64,000 nucleotides of DNA from Georgenia sp. M64. Lineage in GTDB: Bacteria > Actinomycetota > Actinomycetes > Actinomycetales > Actinomycetaceae. Location: the NCBI RefSeq assembly GCF_038049925.1, contig NZ_CP145809.1:3630599-3694598 (forward strand), read 5' to 3'. The notes beneath the pieces are model-generated. The model did no database searches. It was not told the DNA's origin and saw only the letters and a list, made by a program, of their open reading frames with translations. Below are positions 1 to 8,104 of the stretch, in pieces; within the stretch, counting starts at the first letter, position 1, and every line of letters begins with the position of its first letter. Both the position numbers and the translations under genes were made by a program.

Positions 1-1482
1 CGCGAGCAGGCGCGCGGCCCTGGTCCGCGCGTCGTCCGCCTCCGCGCGGGCGTCGGCGAGGAGCCGGGCGGCCTCAGCTCGGGCCTCCTGGCGTCGCTCC
101 TGCACCTCGCGCTGCGCGGCGCCGGTCTGCTCGGCGGCCTGCTCGCGCAGCACCCGGGCGCCGGCCTCGGCCTGGGTGAGCCGGCGCTCGGCGCGGTCGA
201 GCATCGCCATGGCGCGCCCCTCGGCCTCGGCGCGGACCTGCTCCGCCTGCCGCTGCGCCTCGGCCAGCTCCCCGGCCGCCTGCTCGCGGGCGACGCGCAG
301 GACCTCCTCTGCCTCCGCCCGGCCAGCCGCCGTGTCGGCGTCGGCCGCGGCCAGACGCTCCTGCACGGTGACGGCGCTGCGGGCGAGGACCTCCTCGAGA
401 CGCTCGCGGACCTCGCGGACCGCGGCGGCGCCGTCGGCGTGCGCACGGGAACGGGTGCGGTCGGCCTCGGCCTCGGCCGCGGCGAGGAGGCCGTCGACCG
501 TGCGGCGGGCCCACGCCGTCTGCTCCTGCGCCTCGGCGATCTCTCGTTGGGCGTCCGCGGTGGCGTCCTCGCGGGTGCGCCGGGCGTCGTCGCGCGCGTT
601 CTCCCGCTCGGTCTGTGCCTCACCCCGAGCCCGCTCCAGCTCAGCGGCCGCCTCGGCGCCGAGCTCGGCGGCCGTCGTCCGCGCGGCGGCGAGGACCCGC
701 TCGGCCTCGTCGCGGGCCTCGCCGAGGATCCGCGCCGCCTCGTGCGACGCGGCGGCGAGGACCTGCTCCTCCTTCGCCTCGAGGGCCGCGGTCCGGGACG
801 CGACGGCGGCCTCCGCGTCGTCGAGCACGCGCCGGCTCCGGGCGGCGGCGTCGTCGACGAGCCGTTCCGCGCGTTCCTGGCTCCCCGCTACCACCCGCCC
901 GGCCGCCGCACGGATCTCGGTCGCGGCCACCTCGGCCTGGGCGAGGATCTCGTCGCGGGATCGCGAGGCGGTCGCCAGCACGAGGGCGGCCTGCTCCCCG
1001 GCGTCCCGGATGACGTCGGCCGACTCCTCCTGCGCCGCTTCGAGCCGCTGCTCGGCCCTGCGGTGGAGGCGCTCGGCCTCCTCGCGAAGCCTGGCGGCCT
1101 CGTCGCGGACGGCCTCGGCGCTGCGCTCGGCGAGCGTGAGGAGGTTGACCGCCTCGTCGGCCGGCGTGGGCGGTGGGGGCAGGAGAACCGGCTCCGGCTG
1201 AACCGACGTGGCTGGCGTAGCCGGCTCCTCGACGTGCTCAGGCGACGCCGCGGCCTCCTCGACCGGCGCAGGCGCAGCGTTCCGCCCGCGCACGAGATTC
1301 CTCCACACGGGCCGGACGGGTGGCGGTGACTCGGCGGGCATCCACGGAGGACGAGCCGGCACCGGACGGGGTGCCTGGCTCGGGGTCATGAGTTCAACCG
1401 GTCCTGTCGGGTCCCCGCGACCGGCCGAAACGGCGGCGCCGGGCGTCTGCTGCGTCTGGTCGCGGAGGTTCTCCACGCTCAT
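1..1482 (-). CDS. Long coiled-coil protein, N-terminal part (partial)
   Basis: Reading leftward, the frame is open from an ATG at 1482 to the left edge, so at least 494 residues are present and the C-terminus lies outside the window. The first roughly 110 residues are Pro/Ala-rich and probably disordered. The rest is an almost uninterrupted Ala/Glu/Arg/Gln heptad-type coiled coil with no recognisable catalytic motif. Composition and build resemble Scy/FilP-type or DivIVA-associated cytoskeletal coiled coils of actinobacteria, but that is only resemblance. A second in-frame ATG at 1389 is an alternative start. Neither start has a strong ribosome site, so a leaderless or weakly translated start is possible. 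The strong codon bias of this frame marks it as the coding strand; open frames on the opposite strand are its shadows. Confidence 0.75.
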   Translation of the reverse strand, partial: MSVENLRDQTQQTPGAAVSAGRGDPTGPVELMTPSQAPRPVPARPPWMPAESPPPVRPVWRNLVRGRNAAPAPVEEAAASPEHVEEPATPATSVQPEPVLLPPPPTPADEAVNLLTLAERSAEAVRDEAARLREEAERLHRRAEQRLEAAQEESADVIRDAGEQAALVLATASRSRDEILAQAEVAATEIRAAAGRVVAGSQERAERLVDDAAARSRRVLDDAEAAVASRTAALEAKEEQVLAAASHEAARILGEARDEAERVLAAARTTAAELGAEAAAELERARGEAQTERENARDDARRTREDATADAQREIAEAQEQTAWARRTVDGLLAAAEAEADRTRSRAHADGAAAVREVRERLEEVLARSAVTVQERLAAADADTAAGRAEAEEVLRVAREQAAGELAEAQRQAEQVRAEAEGRAMAMLDRAERRLTQAEAGARVLREQAAEQTGAAQREVQERRQEARAEAARLLADARAEADDARTRAARLLA

Positions 1483-1534
1483 CCCGAACGGTACACGGAG
1501 GCAACCGACGCTTCCGCCCGGGCCGGGACGCCCA

Positions 1535-1560
1535 CACCTGCCGGGGCGACGCGGCAGGTG
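1535..1560 (-). terminator. Possible terminator hairpin downstream of the dehydrogenase operon
   Basis: CACCTGCC (1535-1542) pairs perfectly with GGCAGGTG (1553-1560) around a 10-base loop. It lies about 180 bases after the stop of the leftward zinc dehydrogenase gene and just upstream of the leftward coiled-coil gene. There is no T-run, which is usual for high-G+C actinobacterial terminators. Confidence 0.35.
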
Positions 1561-1740
1561 GGATGTCAATTCGGAAGCTGTCCGTGAATCGAACACCTTG
1601 TCCGCGACGTCGAGCGGGAGGTTCGATTCCGTCGCAGGTGTTCGAGACGACTACTCCTCCGCCGCCTCCATCGCGGCCATAGCCGTGCCGTCGGCACGCC
1701 CGCGACCGGGTGGTGGCGAGGGACGACGGCCAACGCGAGA

Positions 1741-2811
1741 TCAGGCGAAGGTGACCAGCACCTTGCCGGCCGGGTTGTCGCCCGCCGCCATCGCGGCGAA
1801 GGCGGCCGGGCCGTCCTCCGCGCGGACGGTCCGGGACACGAGCGCCCGGAGGAGCTCGGGGTGGTCCTGGGCCCACCGCGCCGTCTCGGCGAACTCGGCC
1901 GCCGAGTAGCAGAACGTCCCGACGATCGTGCGCTCGAAGGTGGAGACGGCGAACGCGTCGAGCTCCACCCGGGGGGCCGCCATCCCCACGAGGACGCAGA
2001 CCCCACCCGCCGTGGTCGCGGCGAGCGCCGTGCCGAGCGTGGCGGAGCTGCCGACGGCGTCGATGACGACGCTCGCGCCCAGGCCGCCGGTGCGCTCGAT
2101 GACCTCGACGGCAACGTCCACCGCGCCAGGGTCGAGCACGTCCACGCCGAGCCGGCCCAGCAGCTCACGCCGCTCAGGAGCCGGCTCGCTGACCGTCACG
2201 GAGGCAGCCCCGAGTCGCGCGCACGCCAGCGCCGCGGCCTGCCCGATGGGCCCGCCGCCGAGGACGAGGACGTCGTCACCGGCCCCGACTCCCCCGCGCA
2301 CCGCCGCGTGGTAGCCCACGGCGAGCGGCTCGACGAGCGCGCCGTGCAGCGTCTCCCCACCGAACGGCACGAGGTTGGCCACCGGGACGACGAAGTAGTC
2401 GGCGAACGCCGCGGAGATGGCCGGGTCCACCCCGACGACGCGGCGGTCGGCGCAGATGTGCGACATCCCGCGGGCGCACCGTTCGCACCCTCCGCAGGAG
2501 AGGGTCGGGTTGAGGACCACCACGTCTCCCTCGGCCAGGGGCACGGGGGACTGCTCGATCCCCGCACCGGGCCGTCCGGCGTCACCGAGCGTCACAACCG
2601 TGCCGACCGTCTCGTGGCCCATGACCTGCCCCGGCACCCGCCGACCGTTCTCGCCGGTGTACCCGTGGAGGTCGGAGCCGCAGATGCCGGTGGCGAGGAC
2701 CCGTACGAGAGCCTCGCCGGGGGCTGGTGCGGGACGTGGCCGCTCCACGAGGACGAGGTCGCCGAAGTCCTCCAGGACCAGGGCGCGCATGGTGGTGTCC
2801 GTCGTCGTCAT
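1741..2811 (-). CDS. Zinc-dependent medium-chain alcohol/polyol dehydrogenase
   Basis: This 356-residue protein is of MDR (sorbitol / L-threonine dehydrogenase) type and oxidises a secondary alcohol with NAD(P)+. Visible landmarks are the catalytic zinc site GICGSDLHG and GHE near residues 43-66, the structural zinc cysteines in CGGCERCARGMSHIC, and a Rossmann GGGPIGQ motif in the middle. Length is normal for the family. It is the last gene of the leftward set with the FAH hydrolase and amidohydrolase, separated by about 125 bases that hold its own IclR-type box. In that context it could oxidise the sugar or the 2-keto-3-deoxy intermediate; the exact substrate cannot be read from sequence. 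MTTTDTT precedes a second possible start at the eighth codon (MRALV). The ribosome site is weak. Confidence 0.88.
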   Translation of the reverse strand: MTTTDTTMRALVLEDFGDLVLVERPRPAPAPGEALVRVLATGICGSDLHGYTGENGRRVPGQVMGHETVGTVVTLGDAGRPGAGIEQSPVPLAEGDVVVLNPTLSCGGCERCARGMSHICADRRVVGVDPAISAAFADYFVVPVANLVPFGGETLHGALVEPLAVGYHAAVRGGVGAGDDVLVLGGGPIGQAAALACARLGAASVTVSEPAPERRELLGRLGVDVLDPGAVDVAVEVIERTGGLGASVVIDAVGSSATLGTALAATTAGGVCVLVGMAAPRVELDAFAVSTFERTIVGTFCYSAAEFAETARWAQDHPELLRALVSRTVRAEDGPAAFAAMAAGDNPAGKVLVTFA

Positions 2812-2818
2812 CGACGTT

Positions 2819-2836
2819 CCGTTCTATCCATGGAAC
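2819..2836. promoter_or_regulatory. IclR-type operator upstream of the zinc dehydrogenase gene
   Basis: The sequence CCGTTCTATCCATGGAAC matches the box in the iclR intergenic region (CCGTTCT-N5-TGGAAC) in 13 of 13 fixed positions. It begins 8 bases upstream of the dehydrogenase ATG, where it would cover the promoter of that gene. A further TTGGAAC half-site follows at about 2851. Assignment to the neighbouring IclR protein is inference. Confidence 0.6.
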
Positions 2837-2936
2837 ACGTATTTCTCACTTGGAACGAGAGTAGGCGAGGGAGGCAGACCGAGCAAGGACGGGACGCGAC
2901 AATCACGTGCAAGGGCCGCTCCGGTGCGCACCCGCG

Positions 2937-3782
2937 TCAGGCCTGCGCGAGCACCTGACGCTGCGTACCGATGCCCTCGATGGCGAGCTCGACGACGTCG
3001 CCGGCGCGCAGGTAGGGGAACCGCCCCGAGATCGCGACCCCCTGCGGGGTCCCGGTGTTGATGACGTCACCCGGCTCCAGCACCGCTACCTGACTGAGGT
3101 GCCACACGAGGTAGGGCACCGAGAAGACGAGGTCCGCCGTCGTCGAGTCCTGACGGGGCTCGCCGTTGACGGACGAGGTCAGCCGGACGTCGGAGACGTC
3201 GAGCTCGTCGGCCGGGACGAGCGCCGGCCCGAGGGGGTTGAAGGTCTCGGCGCACTTGCCCTTGGACCACTGACCCCCGGAGATCTCCAGCTGGAAGGCA
3301 CGTTCGGAGACGTCGTTGGAGATGGTGTAGCCGGCGATGTGGGCGGCAGCCTCCTCCGGCGAGTGGAGGTAGCGCGCGCGGCGGCCGATGACGACGGCGA
3401 GCTCGACCTCCCAGTCGGTCTTCTCCGACCCGCGCGGCACGAGCACCTCGTCGTAGGGGCCCACCACCGTGTTGGGGGTCTTGAAGAACAGCACCGGGAC
3501 CTCCGGGGGCGTCGCCCCGGACTCGGCGGCGTGCGCGGCGTAGTTCATGCCGATGCACCACACCGCCTGCGGGCGCGCCACCGGGGCACCCACGCGCTCG
3601 CCGGCGACGTCGGTGCGTGGGAGCGACCCGGCGGCCAGCGCCGTACGGGTACGAGCGATGCCGTCGGCGGCCAGGAAGGCGCCGTCGACGTCGTCCGTCA
3701 GGGGCCGGAGGTCGTAGGTGACGCCGTCGTGCTCGACGACCGGTCGCTCGGCGCCGAACGCGCCGACTCGCATGAGCTTCAT
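2937..3782 (-). CDS. Fumarylacetoacetate-hydrolase family protein (2,4-diketo-3-deoxy-sugar-acid hydrolase type)
   Basis: This 281-residue cytoplasmic metal-dependent C-C hydrolase has a short N-terminal segment and then the FAH fold. Visible signatures are CIGMNYAAHAAESG, the metal-ligand stretch EVELAVVIGRRARY, GYTISNDVSERAFQ and the C-terminal DVINTGTPQGVA. Relatives include L-2,4-diketo-3-deoxyrhamnonate hydrolase and 2-keto-3-deoxy-fuconate pathway hydrolases, which release pyruvate or lactate from keto acids. With an L-rhamnonate-dehydratase-like enolase and a lactonase-type amidohydrolase in the same locus, a role at the end of a non-phosphorylative deoxysugar-acid route is the best guess. 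The ribosome site GGAG lies 4 bases before the ATG. Confidence 0.85.
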   Translation of the reverse strand: MKLMRVGAFGAERPVVEHDGVTYDLRPLTDDVDGAFLAADGIARTRTALAAGSLPRTDVAGERVGAPVARPQAVWCIGMNYAAHAAESGATPPEVPVLFFKTPNTVVGPYDEVLVPRGSEKTDWEVELAVVIGRRARYLHSPEEAAAHIAGYTISNDVSERAFQLEISGGQWSKGKCAETFNPLGPALVPADELDVSDVRLTSSVNGEPRQDSTTADLVFSVPYLVWHLSQVAVLEPGDVINTGTPQGVAISGRFPYLRAGDVVELAIEGIGTQRQVLAQA

Positions 3783-3823
3783 GGTTCTCCAGGGTCGGGG
3801 GCGCCGGTGGGCGCCCGGTGTGC

Positions 3824-4735
3824 TCAGCCGTTGTCGGGCCGGGCAGGGATGATCGGACGGCGGGCCGGCTCGACGAGCCGCAGAGCGGTGCCACCGAGGA
3901 CGTCGGCGTCGCCGCCGGTGAGCTCGCGGACGAGCTCGAGCGACTGCCGGTAGGTCACGTGCGGACGCGAGACGGGAAAGTCCGAGCCCCAGAGCAGGCG
4001 GTGCGTCCCGAACGCCGCGAGCAGCGCATGCAGCACCGCATGGGTCTCGGGGTAGGGGTAGGCCCAGGGCCGGTCGGCGAGGTAGTGGAACCCCGAGACC
4101 TTGACCGCCACGCCCGGAACGGCCGCGAGATCGGTGAGAGCGACGAGGTCACGCTCGAACGTCGGTGAGCCCGGGACGACGTGACCCTGGTGGTGGAGCA
4201 GGACGACGAGGCCGGGAACGGCCCGCAGCGCCCGGCCCAGCGCCGCGAACCACGCCGGCCGGGCGTGCAGGCTCAGCGGCACGCCGGCGGCCGCGGCCCG
4301 GGCGAGGAAGGCCCGGCCCTCCGGCTCCTCGAACCAGCCGTCGACCTCGTCGGCGAGGTAGTGGCTCACACCCGAGGCACCCGTCTCGGCGAGGACGCGC
4401 TCGAGCCGGTCGGCCGCCCCGGGGCGGTGGTAGGTGCCGGACCAGCGCGAGTCGACGTCGACCAGGGCCGTGAGCCGGTCCGGGTGGGCGGCGACGGCAC
4501 GGGCGACGTCGGCGTTGTTCGCCGGGTTGGCCGTGCGCGGGTCCTCCCCGCCGATCGCGGCGCAGACGACGAGGGCACGCTCGACCCCGGCGGCGTCCAT
4601 CTCGTGCAGCAGCGCCGCGGCGCTGCCGCGGGTGGCGGGGTCGGGGACCGCGGCGTCGTAGGGCCAGCGGTCCCACGCGTGGACGTGGGCATCGACGATC
4701 ACGGGGGCCTCCTCCCGGCCGGGCACGGTGGACAT
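3824..4735 (-). CDS. Amidohydrolase family 2 protein, probable sugar lactonase
   Basis: This 303-residue TIM-barrel amidohydrolase is of the L-fuconolactonase / 4-sulfomuconolactone hydrolase kind. The metal-binding HxH of strand 1 is seen in VDAHVHAWD at about residues 14-22. Further barrel signatures are SLHARPAW, LLHHQGHV and the last-strand Asp in LLWGSDFPVSRP. No signal peptide is present. It is the first gene of the leftward operon, divergent from iclR, with 41 bases to the FAH gene. Members of this family open sugar-acid lactones to the aldonic acid, which would feed the enolase-type dehydratase across the divergent promoter. MSTVPGREEAP may be a short extra N-terminus before VIVDAHVH. 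Confidence 0.82.
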   Translation of the reverse strand: MSTVPGREEAPVIVDAHVHAWDRWPYDAAVPDPATRGSAAALLHEMDAAGVERALVVCAAIGGEDPRTANPANNADVARAVAAHPDRLTALVDVDSRWSGTYHRPGAADRLERVLAETGASGVSHYLADEVDGWFEEPEGRAFLARAAAAGVPLSLHARPAWFAALGRALRAVPGLVVLLHHQGHVVPGSPTFERDLVALTDLAAVPGVAVKVSGFHYLADRPWAYPYPETHAVLHALLAAFGTHRLLWGSDFPVSRPHVTYRQSLELVRELTGGDADVLGGTALRLVEPARRPIIPARPDNG

Positions 4736-4778
4736 CTCCCGGGGGACGCTAGTAGGTTCCGTTCAAAACCCGCAACCT

Positions 4779-4796
4779 CCGTTCTGCGTTTGGAAC
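4779..4796. promoter_or_regulatory. IclR-type operator in the divergent iclR / amidohydrolase promoter
   Basis: The box CCGTTCTGCGTTTGGAAC lies immediately in front of the iclR ATG at 4800. It shares CCGTTCT-N5-TGGAAC with the box at 2819. A related half-site, GGTTCCGTTC, starts at 4755. The spacing suggests autoregulation of iclR and control of the divergent leftward genes. Confidence 0.62.
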
Positions 4797-4799
4797 AGC

Positions 4800-5585
4800 A
4801 TGTCCGACGAGTCGTCCCCGCGCTTCGCCGCGCCCGCGGCGGTGCGCGCGCTGCGCGTCCTCGAGCTCCTCGCCGACGCGGGCGAGTCGCTCACCCTGAC
4901 CGAGGTGGCCGCCCGGCTCGGCCTGCCCAAGTCGAGCGTGCACCACGTCATCTCGGCGCTCGTCGAGCTGGGCTGGGTCGAGCGCGACCCGCAGACCCTG
5001 CGCCTGACGCTCGGGCTGCGCGCCTGGGAGGTGGGCCAGGCGTACGACCTCGCCCAGACCCTGAGCCAGCGGGCTCGGCCCTTCATGGACCGGGTGCGCG
5101 ACGAGATCGGTGAGACCGTGCGCCTGGCCGTGCGCTCGGGCAGCGACCAGGTGTGCATCGCCAAGGCCCTCGGCCCGCACACGCTCGTCTTCGACCAGCG
5201 GGTCGGCGCGCGACTGCCCTGCCACGCCACGGGCCTGGGCAAGGCGCTGCTGACCGGCCTGCCCGACGACGCCGTCGAGGCCCTCTACCCCGACGGCCTC
5301 GAGCGGTTCACCGAGACGACCCTGCCCGACGTCCCGACCCTCGAGCAGCACCTGTCCGAGGCCCGCGAGCGCGGCTACGCCGAGGACGACGGGGAGTACA
5401 TCCTCGGGATCCGGTGCGTGGCGGTGCCGGTGCGCTCACGTCTCGGCGAGGTGGTGGCGGCCCTGTCGGTCTCGGGACCCTCCCGGCGCTTCGACGACGC
5501 CCACATCGCCGAGTGCCGCGCAGCCCTGCAGAGCGCCGCCGCGGCGCTCGGCGCCCGACTCGGTGAGGAGACCGAGCTGTCGTGA
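4800..5585 (+). CDS. IclR-family transcriptional regulator
   Basis: This 261-residue regulator has an N-terminal winged helix at about residues 15-75 (recognition segment SLTLTEVAARLGLPKSSVHHVISAL) and a C-terminal effector domain ending in RRFDDAHIAECRAALQSAA. I chose ATG 4800 rather than an in-frame ATG at 4728. The upstream stretch would overlap the divergent gene and the operator, and the homology starts at MSDESSPRF. No clear ribosome site precedes it, so it may be leaderless. Its stop overlaps the GTG of the next gene (GTGA), so regulator and enzymes form one operon. IclR proteins of this type usually respond to an aromatic or sugar-acid ligand; the ligand here is unknown. Confidence 0.92.
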   Translation: MSDESSPRFAAPAAVRALRVLELLADAGESLTLTEVAARLGLPKSSVHHVISALVELGWVERDPQTLRLTLGLRAWEVGQAYDLAQTLSQRARPFMDRVRDEIGETVRLAVRSGSDQVCIAKALGPHTLVFDQRVGARLPCHATGLGKALLTGLPDDAVEALYPDGLERFTETTLPDVPTLEQHLSEARERGYAEDDGEYILGIRCVAVPVRSRLGEVVAALSVSGPSRRFDDAHIAECRAALQSAAAALGARLGEETELS

Positions 5586-8104
5586 CCACCTCTTCCGCGC
5601 GCCCCGCCATCGCCCGGCCCCTGCGCCGCGCCAACCTCGAGGTCTCCCTCAAGCCCTTCCCCTCCTTCGACGACGCCGCGGTCACCGACACGGTGCGCAC
5701 CCTGTTCGACCAGTGGCGCACCCTGCTCGCCACGGCGCAGGAGTGCTCCGTGCTGCTGTGGGTCTCCGACGGCAGCGAGATCCTCGACTGGGCAGGCGAC
5801 CTCACCGACGAGCTCGAATGGGCCCGCTTCATCGGGTTCAACAACACCGCCGCGAGCGCCTACGGCGAGGAGAAGGAGCCCGAGCGGGTGGCCATCCCCT
5901 ACCGCGCCGGCACCGGACCGATCACCTACGCCGACGTCGCGCGCGTCGTCGCCGCCATCAAGGCAGCCGGCGCCGAGGCGGGCATCCCCACCCGGGTGGG
6001 CGCCACGTTCGACCCCGGCCCCGAGTTCGCGCCGTCGGACTTCAAGTTCACCCGCCACCCCGAGGTGGTGGCGCGCGGGGAGGACGTGGGGATCGGGCCG
6101 ATCATCGCGATGGTCCGGCACTTCTCCGTCCTCGAGGGTGACGACCGGCCCTACGCCGCGTTCCCCGCGGGGATCCCCGCCGGGACGAGCTTCGGGGAGC
6201 TCCTCGGCAGGCAGTCCGAGGACTACCTCCGGGCGCTGGGGTTCGACTACCTGTGGCTGTCCAACGGCTTCGGGTTCAGCTCCTACGCGTGGTCCGAGCT
6301 GGGCGAGTCCTTCGACGGCGCCCGGTTCCGGCCCGAGCGCACTGGCGAGCTCCGCGAGTGGGCGCTGGGGTTCTGGGCCGACCTCACCGCGCACCTGACC
6401 TACCCCGTCCAGGTGCGCGGGACGAACCACACCGCGGGCATCGACATCGGCGCCGACTCCGTGCCGGCGCTGGAGGTCTACGAGCGCGGCTACCTCGAGT
6501 CCCCGCCGCCGAACTCGCCGTGGGGTCCACTCAACGAGGACTTCGGCATCGAGCTGTCCGGGCTGATGTCGCGGGTGGCCGTGCTCCCGGCCGGCGCGCA
6601 GGGCTTCCGGTTCCGGTTCTACGCCAACGACCCGTGGTTCTGGCAGCAGCCGTGGTGGGACTTCTACCACCGCGAGCCGTTCGACATCTACCTCCCCCTC
6701 GCGGTGGCCCGGCTCCGGGCGGACGGCTCCGTGGAGCCGGCGTCGGAGGTCAACGTCCTGACGGTGGACACCGCGCACGGCGTCCTGGACGAACGGTGTG
6801 GCCGGGAGGTCGGCACGCACGTCGCCACCGCGCTCGAGGCGCTGCCTGACGAGGCCGGGCCGGTGGTGTGGGTCTACCCGTTCCGGGAGTACCACGAGGC
6901 GATGGCCGCGGACCCGACGACGATCGGCCGCCCGCACTTCGAGGACTGGTACCTCACCGCGGCGATCAACGCCGGGCTGCCCCTGAACACGGTCGTCTCC
7001 ACCGACGACCTCGCCGGGGCGATGGCCGCGGGGGCGCTCGCCGGGCGCACACTCGTGGTCCCGGTCGGCGCACTGAGCGAGCCGGTGGCGCGGGTGCTGG
7101 CCGGGCACGTCCGCGGCGGCGGCACCCTGATCGCCTACGGCGCGCTCGACGGTGCCTCGTCGGCGGCCCGGGGGCTGCTCGGCGTCGCGGTCGACGACAA
7201 CGGTCTCGACGGCCTCGATGGCGACCTCACCCTGGTCTCGACGCTCGGCTCCGACGTCGTGCCCGGCGGTGCGCTGCCGACGACCGTCCGCCACGTGCCC
7301 CACCTCTCCGGCGGCCCGGTCCGGGAGGTCGCGGCGCCCGGCACGCAGGTCCTCGCCTCGGTGACGGACCGCAGGCCCGCCCGCCCGGCCCGCATGGCCC
7401 CCGGGCCCGCCGGCCAGGCCCGCGCCTACGCCACGGCGCGTCCTCTCGGGGCCGGTGAGGTCCGGTGGGTGCGCGGCTCTTCGCCGTTCCGGTACGCCGA
7501 CCCGGACGCCCAGGGCCGCCGTGCGCACGTCCCCCACGACCGTGCCGCCCTCGCCGACCCCGCCGCCCTCCTGCGCGACCTGCTCCGCCGAGGTGGGCTG
7601 CACGTCGCTCACGAGCTGCGCACGCCGGCCGCCGGGCGCGCCGTGCACGCCGTGCACCGTTCGGCCGGCGCCTACTGGTTCACCGGCTACCTGCCGGACA
7701 CCACCACGCGGCTGAGCCTGGCCCTGCCGGCCGGGGCGCCGCTGCTCAACCACCAGGAGTGCTGGTACGACGGCGCGACGGCCACCTACCAGCTGCCCAA
7801 GTCCTTCCGCGCCGAGTGCCGGGTGCTCGTCGACCAGGCCACGGCCGGGGTGCTGCGCTGCCGGGAGATCGCGCCGTACCCCGCGCACATGACCCGGGCG
7901 ATGCGGGTGACCGGGCTGGTGGACGCCACCGTCACCCTCCTGCTTCCGCCGTCGGCGGCCGAGGTGCGGGTCGACGTCGACGACGTCCCGTTCGATCTCG
8001 ACGAGCTCGCCACCGCCGACGACGTGCGACGGGCGTCCGGCGCGGCGGCACGGCACCTGACCGGTGTGACCGGCACCCTGACCCTGGCCTGGGAGGAACG
8101 ATGA
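5582..8104 (+). CDS. Uncharacterised 840-residue protein, glycosidase-like
   Basis: I do not recognise the family. It has no signal peptide and is translated from a GTG overlapping the iclR stop. The N-terminal half (about residues 15-400) is rich in aromatic and acidic residues typical of TIM-barrel carbohydrate enzymes, for example SLKPFPSFDD, LLWVSDGSEILDWAG, ATFDPGPEFAPSDFKF, LWLSNGFGFSSYAWSE and NDPWFWQQPWWDFYHREPFD. A later region (about 460-520) reads like a Rossmann or class-I glutamine-amidotransferase-like fold, as in the trimerisation domains of GH42 enzymes (TLVVPVGALSEPVARVLAGHV). The C-terminus is beta-rich. Its tight coupling to a sugar-acid dehydratase and a Gfo/Idh oxidoreductase suggests it releases or processes an intracellular oligosaccharide. 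That is inference. Confidence 0.7.
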   Translation: MTTSSARPAIARPLRRANLEVSLKPFPSFDDAAVTDTVRTLFDQWRTLLATAQECSVLLWVSDGSEILDWAGDLTDELEWARFIGFNNTAASAYGEEKEPERVAIPYRAGTGPITYADVARVVAAIKAAGAEAGIPTRVGATFDPGPEFAPSDFKFTRHPEVVARGEDVGIGPIIAMVRHFSVLEGDDRPYAAFPAGIPAGTSFGELLGRQSEDYLRALGFDYLWLSNGFGFSSYAWSELGESFDGARFRPERTGELREWALGFWADLTAHLTYPVQVRGTNHTAGIDIGADSVPALEVYERGYLESPPPNSPWGPLNEDFGIELSGLMSRVAVLPAGAQGFRFRFYANDPWFWQQPWWDFYHREPFDIYLPLAVARLRADGSVEPASEVNVLTVDTAHGVLDERCGREVGTHVATALEALPDEAGPVVWVYPFREYHEAMAADPTTIGRPHFEDWYLTAAINAGLPLNTVVSTDDLAGAMAAGALAGRTLVVPVGALSEPVARVLAGHVRGGGTLIAYGALDGASSAARGLLGVAVDDNGLDGLDGDLTLVSTLGSDVVPGGALPTTVRHVPHLSGGPVREVAAPGTQVLASVTDRRPARPARMAPGPAGQARAYATARPLGAGEVRWVRGSSPFRYADPDAQGRRAHVPHDRAALADPAALLRDLLRRGGLHVAHELRTPAAGRAVHAVHRSAGAYWFTGYLPDTTTRLSLALPAGAPLLNHQECWYDGATATYQLPKSFRAECRVLVDQATAGVLRCREIAPYPAHMTRAMRVTGLVDATVTLLLPPSAAEVRVDVDDVPFDLDELATADDVRRASGAAARHLTGVTGTLTLAWEER

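Noticed and set aside
176-1329. Long rightward open frames of Arg/Ala-rich protein over the first 1.3 kb
   Set aside because: They are the complement of the Glu/Ala coiled-coil gene, whose codon bias and heptad pattern are clear on the minus strand.
1586-1644. tRNA gene
   Set aside because: A T-loop-like sequence is present, but no acceptor, D- or anticodon arm can be built on either strand and the T-stem has a mismatch.
4728-4799. Upstream ATG for the IclR gene at 4728
   Set aside because: It would overlap the divergent gene and run through the operator; family homology begins at 4800.
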